From the NCBI GenBank assembly GCA_002632355.1, contig NSJJ01000010.1, forward strand, positions 1 through 64,000: a stretch of 64,000 nt of DNA. The letters run 5' to 3'. Each line of letters begins with the position of its first letter. Position 1 is the first letter of the stretch. The notes beneath the pieces are model-generated. The model worked only from the letters and a program-made list of their open reading frames with translations, was not told the origin of the DNA and did no database searches. Source of the DNA: Sulfuricella denitrificans (GTDB taxonomy: Bacteria > Pseudomonadota > Gammaproteobacteria > Burkholderiales > Sulfuricellaceae). The position numbers and the translations under genes are program-made. This document shows, piece after piece, positions 34,471-43,694 of this stretch.

Positions 34471-35807
34471 TGTCCGCCATCGCGCTTCTTTCCCATCGCC
34501 GTGGCGAGCAGGTCGTGGCCTGGCGCAATACCGGTCCGGTCAGCCTGGATACCTTCCTGCATGAAGTCGAACAAGTGGCGGAGCGTCTGCCGCAACACTC
34601 ATTTGTCTTCAACCTGTGCACCGACCGCTATCATTTTCTGGTCACCTTCTGCGCCGCCCTGCTGCGTGGCCAGACCAGCCTGCTGCCGCCCAATCATGCC
34701 GAGCCTGCCCTGGCACAACTGCAGGCCGCGTATCCGGATGCCTATGCGGTGACGGACCAACCCATGCGCACGGCCGGGCTGAAAATTTTTCCCTTCCCGG
34801 CCCTTCTGAACACGGAAGGCCACTACAGGGAAATTCCTGCCATCGCCGCAGACCAGATTGCCGCCATCGCCTTTACTTCCGGCAGCACCGGGCAGCCCAT
34901 GGCACACCCCAAAACCTGGGGGGCGCTGGTCATGGAGGCCGCGCTCGCCGCCAGCAGGCTGGAAATCGGCCCCGGCTGCCATTTCCTCGGCACCGTCCCG
35001 CCGCAGCACATGTACGGCCTGGTTTTCACCCTGATGCTGCCGCTGCGCCACGGCGGCGCGATCCATGCCGGACAGCCGCTTTTCCCCGCCGATATTCGTC
35101 TCGCACTGGAGGCGCTCCCCGCGCCACGCGTGCTGGTCACCACGCCGCTACATTTGCGCATCTGCCTGGAACAGCAAATCGAATTGCCGCCACTCGCACT
35201 CATGCTTTCCGCTGCGGCTCCTTTATCGTCCGAACTGGCCCAGCGGGCAGAAACCGCCTTCAATACACCGCTGATGGAAATTTATGGCTGCACGGAAACC
35301 GGCGCCATCGCCACCCGGCGCACCGCCAGCGAAGCCGACTGGAGCCCGCTGTCCGGCATCACCCTTTCCAGCGACGATGGCGGCCCGAGCTGGGTAAAGG
35401 GCGGCCATATCCAGACACCCACCGCCCTGCAGGACGTGATCGAGATCACCACGGACGAAAGCCGCTTCCGCCTGGCGGGACGATCCGCCGACATGCTGAA
35501 AATCGCCGGCAAGCGCGCTTCGCTGGGCGATCTCAACCGTCAGCTCAACCGTATTCCCGGGGTGCGCGACGGCGTCTTTTTCGCTCCGGACGAAGCGCCA
35601 GGCAAGGCCGTTCGCCTCTCTGCACTGGTCGTCGCGCCGGAACTGAGCGAGCAGGAAATCATCGCTGCCCTGCGACACGCTATCGACCCGGCCTTCCTGC
35701 CCCGTCCCCTGTACAAGGTCGACGAGCTGCCGCGCAGCGCCACCGGCAAGCTGCCGCGCGAACACCTGCGCTTGCTCATAGCCGGACTGCAGGAGGCCCG
35801 GTCATGA
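34470..35807 (+). CDS. Acyl/aryl-ACP or -CoA ligase (AMP-forming, ApeH-like)
   Basis: 445 residues, start at 34470. Adenylation motifs: AFTSGSTGQPMAHPKTW (A3), MEIYGCTETGAIATR (A5), DMLKIAGKRASLGDLN (A8-like), and LPRSATGKLPRE with the catalytic Lys at the C-terminus. It would activate a carboxylic acid starter and load it on the ACP. In aryl-polyene clusters the substrate is an aromatic acid such as 4-hydroxybenzoate-type; none can be deduced here. It overlaps the next gene by ATGA. Confidence 0.85.
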   Translation: MSAIALLSHRRGEQVVAWRNTGPVSLDTFLHEVEQVAERLPQHSFVFNLCTDRYHFLVTFCAALLRGQTSLLPPNHAEPALAQLQAAYPDAYAVTDQPMRTAGLKIFPFPALLNTEGHYREIPAIAADQIAAIAFTSGSTGQPMAHPKTWGALVMEAALAASRLEIGPGCHFLGTVPPQHMYGLVFTLMLPLRHGGAIHAGQPLFPADIRLALEALPAPRVLVTTPLHLRICLEQQIELPPLALMLSAAAPLSSELAQRAETAFNTPLMEIYGCTETGAIATRRTASEADWSPLSGITLSSDDGGPSWVKGGHIQTPTALQDVIEITTDESRFRLAGRSADMLKIAGKRASLGDLNRQLNRIPGVRDGVFFAPDEAPGKAVRLSALVVAPELSEQEIIAALRHAIDPAFLPRPLYKVDELPRSATGKLPREHLRLLIAGLQEARS

Positions 35808-36115
35808 GCGAATGGCAGGCCATCCCCGCAGACCACCCCGCCCTGCCCGGCCATTTTCCCGGCAAACCCATCGTGCCTGGCGTGGTCCTGCTGAATTATG
35901 TCTGCGCTGCCGTGCGGCGCGAAGCGGGCGACAAGGTGCGCTGCAGCGGCCTTCCCGGCACCAAGTTCCTGGCCCCGCTGCTGCCCGGAGAGCCCTTCAC
36001 CATCGAGCTGGATTTCGGCACCGGCAGCCGGGTGAAATTCAGCTGCAAAACGGCAGATCGCACCATCGCCCAGGGTACGCTGCAGATCGAAACGGCCGCA
36101 GGAGTCGAGCAGTGA
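35804..36115 (+). CDS. Hotdog-fold 3-hydroxyacyl-ACP dehydratase (ApeI-like)
   Basis: 103 residues; begins MSEWQAIPADHPALPGHFPGKPIVPGVVLL. The HFPGxPxVPGV motif contains the catalytic His of FabA/FabZ-type dehydratases and is characteristic of ApeI. The gene is short and sits between the ligase and the acyltransferase with 4-base overlaps on both sides. It would dehydrate the beta-hydroxyacyl chain; ApeP-like dehydratase at 42535 is its probable partner. Confidence 0.85.
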   Translation: MSEWQAIPADHPALPGHFPGKPIVPGVVLLNYVCAAVRREAGDKVRCSGLPGTKFLAPLLPGEPFTIELDFGTGSRVKFSCKTADRTIAQGTLQIETAAGVEQ

Positions 36116-37011
36116 GCGAAAGCTGGCTGAACCAGAAGGAGCGCGGCAGTCCCCTGCTGATGCGCCTGATCACCTGGATCACCCTCAGGCTCGGCCGTCC
36201 GGCGGGGCGCGTGATGCTGGTGCCGATCAGCCTGTATTTCCTGCTGTTCTCGCGCCGCGCGCGTGCCGCATCGCGCCTCTACCTGCGCCGCGCGCTGGCA
36301 CGAAAACCGCACTGGCTGGATATCTACCGCCATTACTTCTGCTTTTCCGCCACCATCCTCGACCGGCTCTATTTCCTTTCCGGCCGCCAGGATTATTTCG
36401 AGATCGACGTGCATGGTGTGGAAGCCATTCAGGAAACGCTGCGGCAGGGGCGCGGCTGCGTGTTGCTGGGGGCGCATCTGGGCAGTTTCGAGGTGCTGCG
36501 CTCGCTGGCGGTACAATTCGGCGAAGTGCCCTTTGCCATCCTGATGCATGTCGAAAACGCCCTGAAAATGAACGCCATCATGAATACGCTCAACCCCGAT
36601 TTGGCAAATTCCATTATTTCCATGGGTTCGCCGGACGGGCTGCTGCGCGCCAGGGAAATCATCGAGTCCGGCGGGATCGTCGGCATCCTCGGTGACCGCA
36701 CCCGGCCCGGCGACAAGACGCTGCCCTGCGAGTTTTTCGGCGCGACCGCCGAACTGCCAGATGGCCCGCTCAGCTTCGCCAGCATCATGCACGCCCCGGT
36801 GGCACTCGGCCTCGGCCTGTATCGGGGCGGCCGCCGCTACGAGGTGCACTTCGAACTGCTGGCAGATAGCCTCGAAGCGCCGCGCGCACTGCGGCGCGAG
36901 ATCATTCAGGGCCATTTGCAGCACTATGTTTCCCGTCTCGAACATTACTGCCGCATTGCGCCCTATAACTGGTTCAATTTTTATGATTATTGGGCACCGG
37001 CTTCCCGCTAG
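36112..37011 (+). CDS. LpxL/HtrB-like lysophospholipid acyltransferase
   Basis: 299 residues starting with GTG (MSESWLNQKERG), overlapping the dehydratase by GTGA. The LpxL-type catalytic motif H-X4-E appears in LLGAHLGSFEVLRS, with GDRTRPGDKTLPCEFFG and an N-terminal membrane anchor (VMLVPISLYFLLF). In aryl-polyene clusters such enzymes attach the polyene to a lipid. The gene overlaps the LolA-like gene by 29 bases. Confidence 0.85.
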   Translation: MSESWLNQKERGSPLLMRLITWITLRLGRPAGRVMLVPISLYFLLFSRRARAASRLYLRRALARKPHWLDIYRHYFCFSATILDRLYFLSGRQDYFEIDVHGVEAIQETLRQGRGCVLLGAHLGSFEVLRSLAVQFGEVPFAILMHVENALKMNAIMNTLNPDLANSIISMGSPDGLLRAREIIESGGIVGILGDRTRPGDKTLPCEFFGATAELPDGPLSFASIMHAPVALGLGLYRGGRRYEVHFELLADSLEAPRALRREIIQGHLQHYVSRLEHYCRIAPYNWFNFYDYWAPASR

Positions 37012-37585
37012 ACGTATCCTCCATGTCGCGCTGGCGCTGCTGGCCGCGCTGTGGAGCGGGCTTTTGCAGGCCAACTGGAACACCGCCGCCCTGATGAAAG
37101 CACTCGCCGAGCGCCCAGCCGGTCAGGTGCGCTACAGTGAAACCAGGCACTCCGCCCTGCTCAAGGAACCGCTCAGGATGAGCGGCACGCTGCGCTACAA
37201 AAAACCCGCCTTCCTGCAAAAACACATACAGACGCCTTTCGAGGAAATCCTGACAGTGGACGGCGAACGCCTGAGCTGGGAAAAACCCGCCGCGCAGAAA
37301 AAGCATGAGCTGGCGCTGCGCGATTACCCCGCGATCCAGGGATTCATCGAAAGCATGCGCTCCACCCTCAATGGCGACGCCAGCACCCTGGAGCGCTTCT
37401 ACAAGCTCCGCCTCGACGGCAAAGAACAGCAGTGGACCCTGGTTTTGCTGCCCTCCGACATCGACATGGCGCAATTCATCCGCGTCATTCGCATCAGCGG
37501 CAGCAAGGCCAGGATCAGCACGATTGAAATCGAGGAAGCCGGCGGTGATCGCAGCCTCATGACCCTGCGAGAAGAAACACCGTGA
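36983..37585 (+). CDS. LolA-like outer membrane lipoprotein carrier (ApeM-like)
   Basis: 200 residues; start at 36983 (MIIGHRLPARRILHVALALLAALWSGLLQA, signal peptide). Beta-rich LolA fold features: GQVRYSETRHSALLKEPLRMSGTLRYKKPAFLQKHIQ, the DGERLSWEKP turn, and VIRISGSKARISTIEIEEAGGDRSLMTL. In aryl-polyene clusters a LolA homologue is proposed to carry the lipid-linked product across the periplasm. It overlaps the MMPL gene by GTGA. Confidence 0.82.
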   Translation: MIIGHRLPARRILHVALALLAALWSGLLQANWNTAALMKALAERPAGQVRYSETRHSALLKEPLRMSGTLRYKKPAFLQKHIQTPFEEILTVDGERLSWEKPAAQKKHELALRDYPAIQGFIESMRSTLNGDASTLERFYKLRLDGKEQQWTLVLLPSDIDMAQFIRVIRISGSKARISTIEIEEAGGDRSLMTLREETP

Positions 37586-39903
37586 GCTTACGGTCCGGCA
37601 TATGCTGGCCTGTCCTGCTCTGGCTGGCCGTGCTGGCGGGTAGCCTGTGGTGGGTCACGGCGCACACCCGCTTCAACACCGACATGGCCGCCTTCCTGCC
37701 CGACAGCGCCGCGCCTGCCCAGCAGTTGATGGTCGACCAGTTGCGCGACGGCGTGGCTTCGCGCCTGGTGCTGCTGGCTGTGGAAAACGGCAGCCCTGCG
37801 CAACTGGCCGAAAGCAGCAAGAAGCTGGCGCGCGCGCTCGAAGCGAGCGGTCATTTCAGCTACGTGCGCAACGGCGAACACGGCCTGACCCCGGCCGAAC
37901 GCGAGCGCCTGATGCAATACCGCTACCTGCTCAGCCCCGCCACCGGAGCGGAGCGCTTCAGCGCCGCAGGGCTGGAACAGGGTCTGCAGGATAGCCTGCA
38001 GTTGCTGGCTTCGCCTGCCGGTGCAATGGTCAAGCAGTTGCTTCCCAGCGACCCGACCGGCGCCATGCTGAACCTGCTTGAAGACTGGGGCGGTACGGGC
38101 AGAGGCCCCAAACTTCAGCACGGCGTGTGGTTCTCCGCTGACGACCAGCGCGCCCTGTTGCTGGCGGAAACCCGCGCACCCGCCTTCGATATCGACGCCC
38201 AGCAGCAGGTGGGCGACGCCATCCGCCAAACCTTTGACGCAAGCCGCGCCAGCCCGGTACTGAAGCTGCTCATGAGCGGCCCCAGCGTCTTTGCCGTGCA
38301 GTCGCGCAACCTGATCCACAACGATGCCTGGCGCCTCAGTCTGGTGGCCATGCTACTGGTCGCGCTGATCCTGCTGCTGGCCTATGGCTCGCCGCGCCTG
38401 CTCGGGCTTGGCATCCTGCCGGTGGCGAGCGGTGCGCTGACCGGCATCGCTGCCGTCAGCCTGAGCTATGGCAGCGTGCACGGCATCACGCTGGGCTTCG
38501 GCGCCACCCTGATCGGCGAAGCGGTGGACTATCCAACTTATCTCTTTACCCAGCGCGCAGCGGGCGAACGCCTCAGCGACACGCTAGCACGCATCTGGCC
38601 GACCCTCCGGCTGGCCGTTCTAACCACGGTTTTCGGCAGCCTCACCATGCTGATTTCCGGCTTCAGCGGCCTGTCGCAACTGGGCATGTTCTCGCTCGCC
38701 GGCGTGCTGACCGCCGGACTGGTCACGCGCTTCGTGCTGCCTGAAATCGCACCCAGCCATTTTGAAATCGCCAGCCGGTCACGCACCCAGGCCATGCTGG
38801 CGCGTGGCGCCTCTGTCCTGACCGGCCTGAAATGGCTGCCGCTGCTGGTACTCGCTGCTGCCGCTGCCTACCTCGCTACGCAATACCGGGATCTGTGGGA
38901 GAACGAACTTTCCCGCCTCAGCCCAATTCCGCAACAGGCGCTGGAACTGGATCGCAGCCTGCGCGAAGCCATGGGCGCGCCCGATGTGCGCTACCTGATC
39001 GCCATTCCCGGCGTCACCCGGCAGGCAGCGCTGGAAAACAGCGAAGCGCTTGCGCCCCATCTGCAGGCGCTGGTGCAGCAGGGTGTCACTTCCGGATACG
39101 ATCTCACAGCACGCATCGTCCCCAGCGAACGTACCCAGGCAGCGCGCCAGTCCGCCCTGCCTGAACCGGAAACCTTGCGCCGGAACCTTGAGCTTGCCGT
39201 GGCAGCAACGCCTTTCAAGGCGGACATATTCGAGCCTTTCCTGCAACAGGCGGAACTGTCGCGGCACCTGCCGCCGCTCCAGGCCGATGACTGGCAAGGC
39301 ACGCCACTGGGCGGTCTGGCTGGCGGCCTGATGGTGAGGCAGGGTGAAGGCTGGGTTGCACTGATTTCGCTGCGCAACGTGAACGACGAAGCGACGCTCA
39401 AGACATTCGCATCCAAACTCGGCAGTGCCGCCTTTTTGCTCGACATCAAGGGCGAATCCAGCCGCATGATCATGCAATACCGCGACCAGTCACTGCGCTA
39501 CTCCCTGCTGGGAGTGGTGGCCATCATGCTGGTGCTGGGCTTCGGGCTGCGCAATTTCCGCGCCGTTTTCGCCGTGCTGCTGCCGGTCGTAGCGGCCATG
39601 CTCGCCACTGCGGCGCTGCTCGCCGGGATGAGCATCAAACTGTCGCTGTTTCATATCGTGTCCCTGCTGCTGGTGCTGGGCATCGGGCTCAATTACGGCC
39701 TGTTTTTCAACCGCCCCGCGCTGGATGAAGCCGAACACCGCCGCACCCTGTTTGGCGTGCTGGTATGCGCTGCCAGCACCGTCAGCGCCTTCGGGGTGCT
39801 GGCCTTTTCTGCCACGCCGGTACTGCAGGCGATCGGCATCACCGTTGCCTTGGGCGCAGTTTTATCCTTATTGTTCGCCGCCATGTGGGCTAAGCCGAAA
39901 TGA
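37582..39903 (+). CDS. MMPL-family exporter (ApeN-like)
   Basis: 773 residues starting GTG. Twelve hydrophobic helices in two blocks separated by periplasmic loops, with GFGATLIGEAVDYPTYLFTQRAAGE (TM6 region with DY pair) and a repeated half (LGIGLNYGLFFNRPALDEAEHRRTLFGVLVCAASTVSAFGVLAFS). It belongs to the RND/MMPL superfamily and should export the cluster's product or its lipid conjugate across the inner membrane. It is the last gene before the inserted ccdAB pair. Confidence 0.88.
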   Translation: MSLRSGICWPVLLWLAVLAGSLWWVTAHTRFNTDMAAFLPDSAAPAQQLMVDQLRDGVASRLVLLAVENGSPAQLAESSKKLARALEASGHFSYVRNGEHGLTPAERERLMQYRYLLSPATGAERFSAAGLEQGLQDSLQLLASPAGAMVKQLLPSDPTGAMLNLLEDWGGTGRGPKLQHGVWFSADDQRALLLAETRAPAFDIDAQQQVGDAIRQTFDASRASPVLKLLMSGPSVFAVQSRNLIHNDAWRLSLVAMLLVALILLLAYGSPRLLGLGILPVASGALTGIAAVSLSYGSVHGITLGFGATLIGEAVDYPTYLFTQRAAGERLSDTLARIWPTLRLAVLTTVFGSLTMLISGFSGLSQLGMFSLAGVLTAGLVTRFVLPEIAPSHFEIASRSRTQAMLARGASVLTGLKWLPLLVLAAAAAYLATQYRDLWENELSRLSPIPQQALELDRSLREAMGAPDVRYLIAIPGVTRQAALENSEALAPHLQALVQQGVTSGYDLTARIVPSERTQAARQSALPEPETLRRNLELAVAATPFKADIFEPFLQQAELSRHLPPLQADDWQGTPLGGLAGGLMVRQGEGWVALISLRNVNDEATLKTFASKLGSAAFLLDIKGESSRMIMQYRDQSLRYSLLGVVAIMLVLGFGLRNFRAVFAVLLPVVAAMLATAALLAGMSIKLSLFHIVSLLLVLGIGLNYGLFFNRPALDEAEHRRTLFGVLVCAASTVSAFGVLAFSATPVLQAIGITVALGAVLSLLFAAMWAKPK

Positions 39904-39951
39904 AAAGAATTCGCTGCAGCTCATGGCCCACAGCTTGTGCAGAGAGATACG

Positions 39952-39972
39952 ATGCGCATACAATATGCGCAT
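39952..39972. promoter_or_regulatory. Operator of the ccdAB pair
   Basis: Two copies of the self-palindrome ATGCGCAT, separated by ACAAT, 20 bases before the ccdA start. This fits an autoregulatory antitoxin-binding site. Confidence 0.6.
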
Positions 39973-39991
39973 TGAAGCCGCAGGAGTGATC

Positions 39992-40237
39992 ATGCAAACC
40001 GCCTACGACACCGGCGCACCCAAGCGCCCCACCAATCTGAGCCTGAACAGCGACCTGCTGCGCCAGGCCAGGGAGCTGGATATCAACCTTTCGCAGGTGC
40101 TTGAACAGGCGCTCGATGCCGTAGTGAAGCAGAAGCGGGCGGAGCAGTGGCTGCAGGAAAACCGCGCGGCCATTGCGCAGTACAACGCCGACATCGAGCA
40201 GAACGGGGTTTTCAGCGATGGCCTGAGGAGTTTTTGA
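39992..40237 (+). CDS. ccdA: CcdA-like antitoxin
   Basis: 81 residues; start at 39992 after AGGAG. N-terminal ribbon-helix-helix (KRPTNLSLNSDLLRQARELDINLSQVLEQALDAVV) and a flexible acidic C-terminus (QYNADIEQNGVFSDGLRSF), where the closing residues match the toxin-binding tail of CcdA. It neutralises CcdB and represses its own promoter. The stop overlaps the toxin start (TGATG). Confidence 0.92.
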   Translation: MQTAYDTGAPKRPTNLSLNSDLLRQARELDINLSQVLEQALDAVVKQKRAEQWLQENRAAIAQYNADIEQNGVFSDGLRSF

Positions 40238-40554
40238 TGGCCCAGTTCAAGGTCTACCGCAACCCCAATGCCGCGAGCAATAATGCCACGCCTTACCTGT
40301 TGGACGTGCAGGCTGATTTGCTGGGCGAACTCGCGACCAGGGTGGTCGTTCCCTTGCGTCTGGCCTCTGTTTACTCCGTGACGCCTTTGCAGACATTGAC
40401 CCCCTGTTTCCAGGTCGAAGGACATGATGTCATCGCGGTGACGCAGCAACTCGCCGCCATCTCCAACCGCGAAATCGGCACCCAGGTGGCGGACTTGTCC
40501 GACAGGCGCGACGTAATCATCGCAGCGCTCGACTTTCTGATTTCCGGCTTCTGA
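40237..40554 (+). CDS. ccdB: CcdB-like gyrase-poison toxin
   Basis: 105 residues; begins MAQFKVYRNPNAASNNATPYLLDVQADLL and ends AALDFLISGF, the family's characteristic start and end. The GDRDVIIAALDFLI-like tail includes a conserved Trp position in the F-plasmid protein; here it reads ISGF, so activity cannot be assumed. The pair lies between the exporter and ketosynthase genes of the polyene-like cluster with no added mobile-element genes. Confidence 0.92.
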   Translation: MAQFKVYRNPNAASNNATPYLLDVQADLLGELATRVVVPLRLASVYSVTPLQTLTPCFQVEGHDVIAVTQQLAAISNREIGTQVADLSDRRDVIIAALDFLISGF

Positions 40555-40578
40555 ATAAGGCTCTTCCCTGCACAAATC

Positions 40579-41757
40579 ATGAAGCCTCTATCTGTAATCC
40601 ATTACACCCTGGCCAGCGCCCTCGGCCACGGCAAGTCGGCGACACTGGCAGCCCTGCAGGAAGACCGTAGCGGCCTGCGCGTCAACAACTTCGCCGACGC
40701 GCCACTGGAGACCTTTATCGGCCGCGTGGATGGTATTGAAGACATCGCCCTGCCACCTGATCTGGGTAAATTCGACTGCCGCAACAACCGGTTGGCGCAG
40801 CTATGCCTGGAATTGGACGGCTTTGCCGCTGCGGTTGCTGCCGCGCGGGAAAGACATGGGCCAAAGCGCATTGCGGTGATTCTGGGCACCAGCACTTCCG
40901 GCATCCTCGAAACCGAGCGCGCCTACCGCCGGCGCGATCCGGCCAGCGGTGCGCTACCAGGCGATTTTCAGTATGTCGCAACCCAAAGCATGCATTCCGC
41001 CGCCGAATTCGTGCGCCGCTATCTGGATCTCGACGGCCCGGCGTTTGTCATTTCCACTGCCTGCTCCTCCAGCGCCAAGGTCTTCGCCAGCGCCAGCCGA
41101 CTGATCCAGTCCGGGTTCTGCGATGCCGCAGTGGTTGGCGGAGTGGATTCTCTGTGCAACATGACCTTGTATGGCTTCAACGCGCTGCAACTGGTTTCAT
41201 CCCAGCCGTGCCGCCCCTGCGACCCGCAGCGCAACGGCATTTCCATCGGCGAGGGGGCGGGATTCTTCCTGCTGGAAAAAACACCCTCTCCGCTTGCCTT
41301 GCTGGGTTATGGCGAAAGCAGCGATGCCTACCACATGTCCACGCCTCACCCCGAAGGGCTGGGCGCTGCACTGGCAATGGAACAGGCCTTGAGCCGGGCA
41401 GGAATTGCGCCGCAGGCCGTGGATTACATCAATATGCACGGCACTTCGAGCCGCAGCAACGACAGCGCGGAGGACAAGGGCATGCAGCGCGTGTTCGGCA
41501 CCGGCACGCCCTGCAGCTCCACCAAGGGCGCGACCGGCCATACCCTGGGCGCAGCCGGCGCGGTGGAAGCCGCCATCGCCTGCCTGAGCCTGGAGCACGG
41601 CCTGATTCCCGGCACCTGCAACACCCGGAGCATCGATCCCGAACTGGGCAGCGCCGTTCAGCTGCAACACAGCGCCCGTAAACTGCGCCGGGTAATGAGC
41701 AACTCCTTCGGCTTCGGCGGTAACAACTGCAGCCTGATTTTCGGGGTGGCGTCATGA
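40579..41757 (+). CDS. Beta-ketoacyl-ACP synthase (ApeO-like ketosynthase)
   Basis: 392 residues. KS catalytic triad: Cys 162 (VISTACSSS), His 287 (INMHGTSS), His 321 (GATGHTLGAAGA). It would extend the ACP-bound chain by two carbons per cycle. The start at 40579 is 25 bases after ccdB. The following gene encodes a chain-length-factor-like protein, so the two probably form a heterodimer as in aryl-polyene synthases. Confidence 0.92.
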   Translation: MKPLSVIHYTLASALGHGKSATLAALQEDRSGLRVNNFADAPLETFIGRVDGIEDIALPPDLGKFDCRNNRLAQLCLELDGFAAAVAAARERHGPKRIAVILGTSTSGILETERAYRRRDPASGALPGDFQYVATQSMHSAAEFVRRYLDLDGPAFVISTACSSSAKVFASASRLIQSGFCDAAVVGGVDSLCNMTLYGFNALQLVSSQPCRPCDPQRNGISIGEGAGFFLLEKTPSPLALLGYGESSDAYHMSTPHPEGLGAALAMEQALSRAGIAPQAVDYINMHGTSSRSNDSAEDKGMQRVFGTGTPCSSTKGATGHTLGAAGAVEAAIACLSLEHGLIPGTCNTRSIDPELGSAVQLQHSARKLRRVMSNSFGFGGNNCSLIFGVAS

Positions 41758-42548
41758 TCGACATCTACCTTGCAGGCATCGGCCTGTGCGCCCCAGGCAT
41801 GCTCGACTGGGCAATGGGATCAGCCGTGCTGCGCGGCGAAATTTCCCTCAGCAATGAAGAACCCAAACCCGTGGCTGCCCTGCTGCCCCCTGCCGAGCGA
41901 CGTCGCAGCAGCCAGGCCACCCGCTATGCCCTGCAGGCTGGGCAGGAAGCTTTAATTATGGCTGGCCTGCCCGCCACCGAGGCAGCGGTGGTGTTCGCCT
42001 CCTCCGATGGCGACGGAGAGAATCTGCACCACATTCTGGAATCGCTGGCCCAGCCGGAACACGAAGTCTCGCCGACGCGCTTCCACAACTCGGTGCACAA
42101 TGCCGCGGCAGGCTACTGGAACATCGCCACCGGCGCGCACACCCCGGCCAACAGCATTGCCGCATTCGACGATACGTTTGCCGCCGGCCTGCTGGAAGCG
42201 GCTGTGCAGGCAGCAACAGAAAACATCCCGGTGCTGCTGGCCGCCTTCGACCTGCCCCTGCCATCGCCGCTGCATGAGGTGCGACCCACCACAGCCTCCT
42301 TTGCCGTGGCACTGCTGCTGATGCCCCGGCCTGCCAATACACTGACCCGCCTGCGGATCAGCCTGGAAGGAAAGCCGGAAGACGGCACGTCCATGCACCA
42401 TCCAGAGCTCGAAATTCTGCGCAACGGCAACCCCGCCGCCCGTGCCCTGCCACTGCTGCAGGCCATCGCCACGAGGCAGGCGCAGCGCATCACCCTGGGC
42501 TGGGGAGACAACAGCCTGATTATCGAGCTGAATCATGAAAATCAATAA
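41754..42548 (+). CDS. Ketosynthase-like chain-length factor (ApeC-like)
   Basis: 264 residues; shorter than a full ketosynthase. It keeps the KS N-terminal fold phrases (IYLAGIGLCAPGM, VVFASSDGDGENLHHILESL, FHNSVHNAAAGYWNIATGAHTPANSIAAFDDTF) but has no catalytic Cys (SIAAFDD occupies the region) and no C-terminal His motifs. Such inactive partners control product length. The start overlaps the KS stop (ATGA) and the next gene begins 14 bases before the end. Confidence 0.8.
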   Translation: MIDIYLAGIGLCAPGMLDWAMGSAVLRGEISLSNEEPKPVAALLPPAERRRSSQATRYALQAGQEALIMAGLPATEAAVVFASSDGDGENLHHILESLAQPEHEVSPTRFHNSVHNAAAGYWNIATGAHTPANSIAAFDDTFAAGLLEAAVQAATENIPVLLAAFDLPLPSPLHEVRPTTASFAVALLLMPRPANTLTRLRISLEGKPEDGTSMHHPELEILRNGNPAARALPLLQAIATRQAQRITLGWGDNSLIIELNHENQ

Positions 42549-42978
42549 AGACGAGCTGTGCCAGCTGGTGCCGCACAGCGGCGCCATGTGCCTGCTGCAG
42601 GAAGTGGCGGAATGGGATGAGGAACAGATTTTGTGCCTCGCGACCAATCATCAGGACCCGGCCAACCCGCTGCGCCATGAAGGCCGCCTGCCTGCGCTGT
42701 GCGCCATCGAATACGCGGCCCAGGCGATGGCCGTGCATGGCGGGCTGACCGCCAGAAAAGACCGGGGCAAGCCGCGAGCCGGTTTTCTCGGCAGCGTGCG
42801 CGACCTCAAGCTTTTCGCCGACTATCTGGATGATATTGCAGCACCGCTGGAAGTTCGCGCCATCAAACAGATGGCCGACGCCAACCACTCGCTCTACGAA
42901 TTGCGCGTTTCCGCCGCCGGACGCGATCTGATGACGGGCCGCGCAGCGGTATTTTTACAGAATGGAGATGAGGCATGA
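42535..42978 (+). CDS. Hotdog-fold 3-hydroxyacyl-ACP dehydratase (ApeP-like)
   Basis: 147 residues. MKINKDELCQLVPHSGAMCLLQEV carries the PHSGxMxLL motif with the catalytic His of ApeP/FabZ-type enzymes. It would dehydrate beta-hydroxyacyl-ACP together with the ApeI-like protein. The gene overlaps both neighbours. Confidence 0.85.
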   Translation: MKINKDELCQLVPHSGAMCLLQEVAEWDEEQILCLATNHQDPANPLRHEGRLPALCAIEYAAQAMAVHGGLTARKDRGKPRAGFLGSVRDLKLFADYLDDIAAPLEVRAIKQMADANHSLYELRVSAAGRDLMTGRAAVFLQNGDEA

Positions 42979-43694
42979 AACGCGCACTGGTCACGGGCGG
43001 CAGTGGCGCCATCGGCGCAGCGATCTGCCGGGCGCTGGCGGCGGACGGCCTGCATGTCGTGGTTCACGCCAATTCGCGACTCGATGCCGCACAGGTTCTG
43101 GCCGGGGAGATTCGCGCCGCAGGGGGAAGTGCCGAGGCGCTGTGCTTCGACGTAGCCTCTGCCGCCGACACATCCGCTGCGCTGAAAAAACTGCTGCTGG
43201 ACGGCGCCATCCAGGTGCTGGTCAACAACGCCGGCATTCACCACGACGGCATTCTTGCGGGCATGAGCCAGGAACAGTGGCACAGCGTGATCGACGTATC
43301 GCTCAATGGTTTCTTCAACGTGACCCAGCCCCTGCTCCTGCCCATGCTGCGCACCCGCTGGGGGCGCATCGTCAACATGGCCTCGATTGCCGGGGTGATG
43401 GGAAATCGCGGCCAGGCCAACTACGCCGCCGCCAAAGCCGGGCTGATCGGCGCCACCAAATCGCTGGCGCAGGAAGTCGCCTCGCGCGGCGTCACCGTCA
43501 ATGCCGTGGCGCCTGGCATCATCATGAGCCCGATGATCAGGGACGCCTTTCCGCCTGAAACCATCCATAATCTGGTGCCGATGAAGCGCGCCGGGGAGCC
43601 GGAGGAAGTCGCTGCGCTGGTGCGCTTCCTCGCTTCGGACCAGGCCGCCTATATTTCTGCTCAGGTCATCTCCATCAACGGCGCCATGGCATGA
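42975..43694 (+). CDS. 3-ketoacyl-ACP reductase (ApeQ/FabG-like)
   Basis: 239 residues of the SDR family: cofactor motif TGGSGAIG (8-14), NNAG at 84-87, catalytic N111, S137, Y150 and K154 (YAAAK). It reduces the keto group in each elongation cycle using NADPH. The start overlaps the previous stop (ATGA-like) and the end overlaps the glycosyltransferase start. Confidence 0.92.
   Translation: MKRALVTGGSGAIGAAICRALAADGLHVVVHANSRLDAAQVLAGEIRAAGGSAEALCFDVASAADTSAALKKLLLDGAIQVLVNNAGIHHDGILAGMSQEQWHSVIDVSLNGFFNVTQPLLLPMLRTRWGRIVNMASIAGVMGNRGQANYAAAKAGLIGATKSLAQEVASRGVTVNAVAPGIIMSPMIRDAFPPETIHNLVPMKRAGEPEEVAALVRFLASDQAAYISAQVISINGAMA

Noticed and set aside
36692..37011. Longer N-terminal version of the LolA-like protein
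   Set aside because: The extension lies wholly within the acyltransferase gene and reads as Arg/Ala-rich shadow sequence; the signal peptide starts at 36983.
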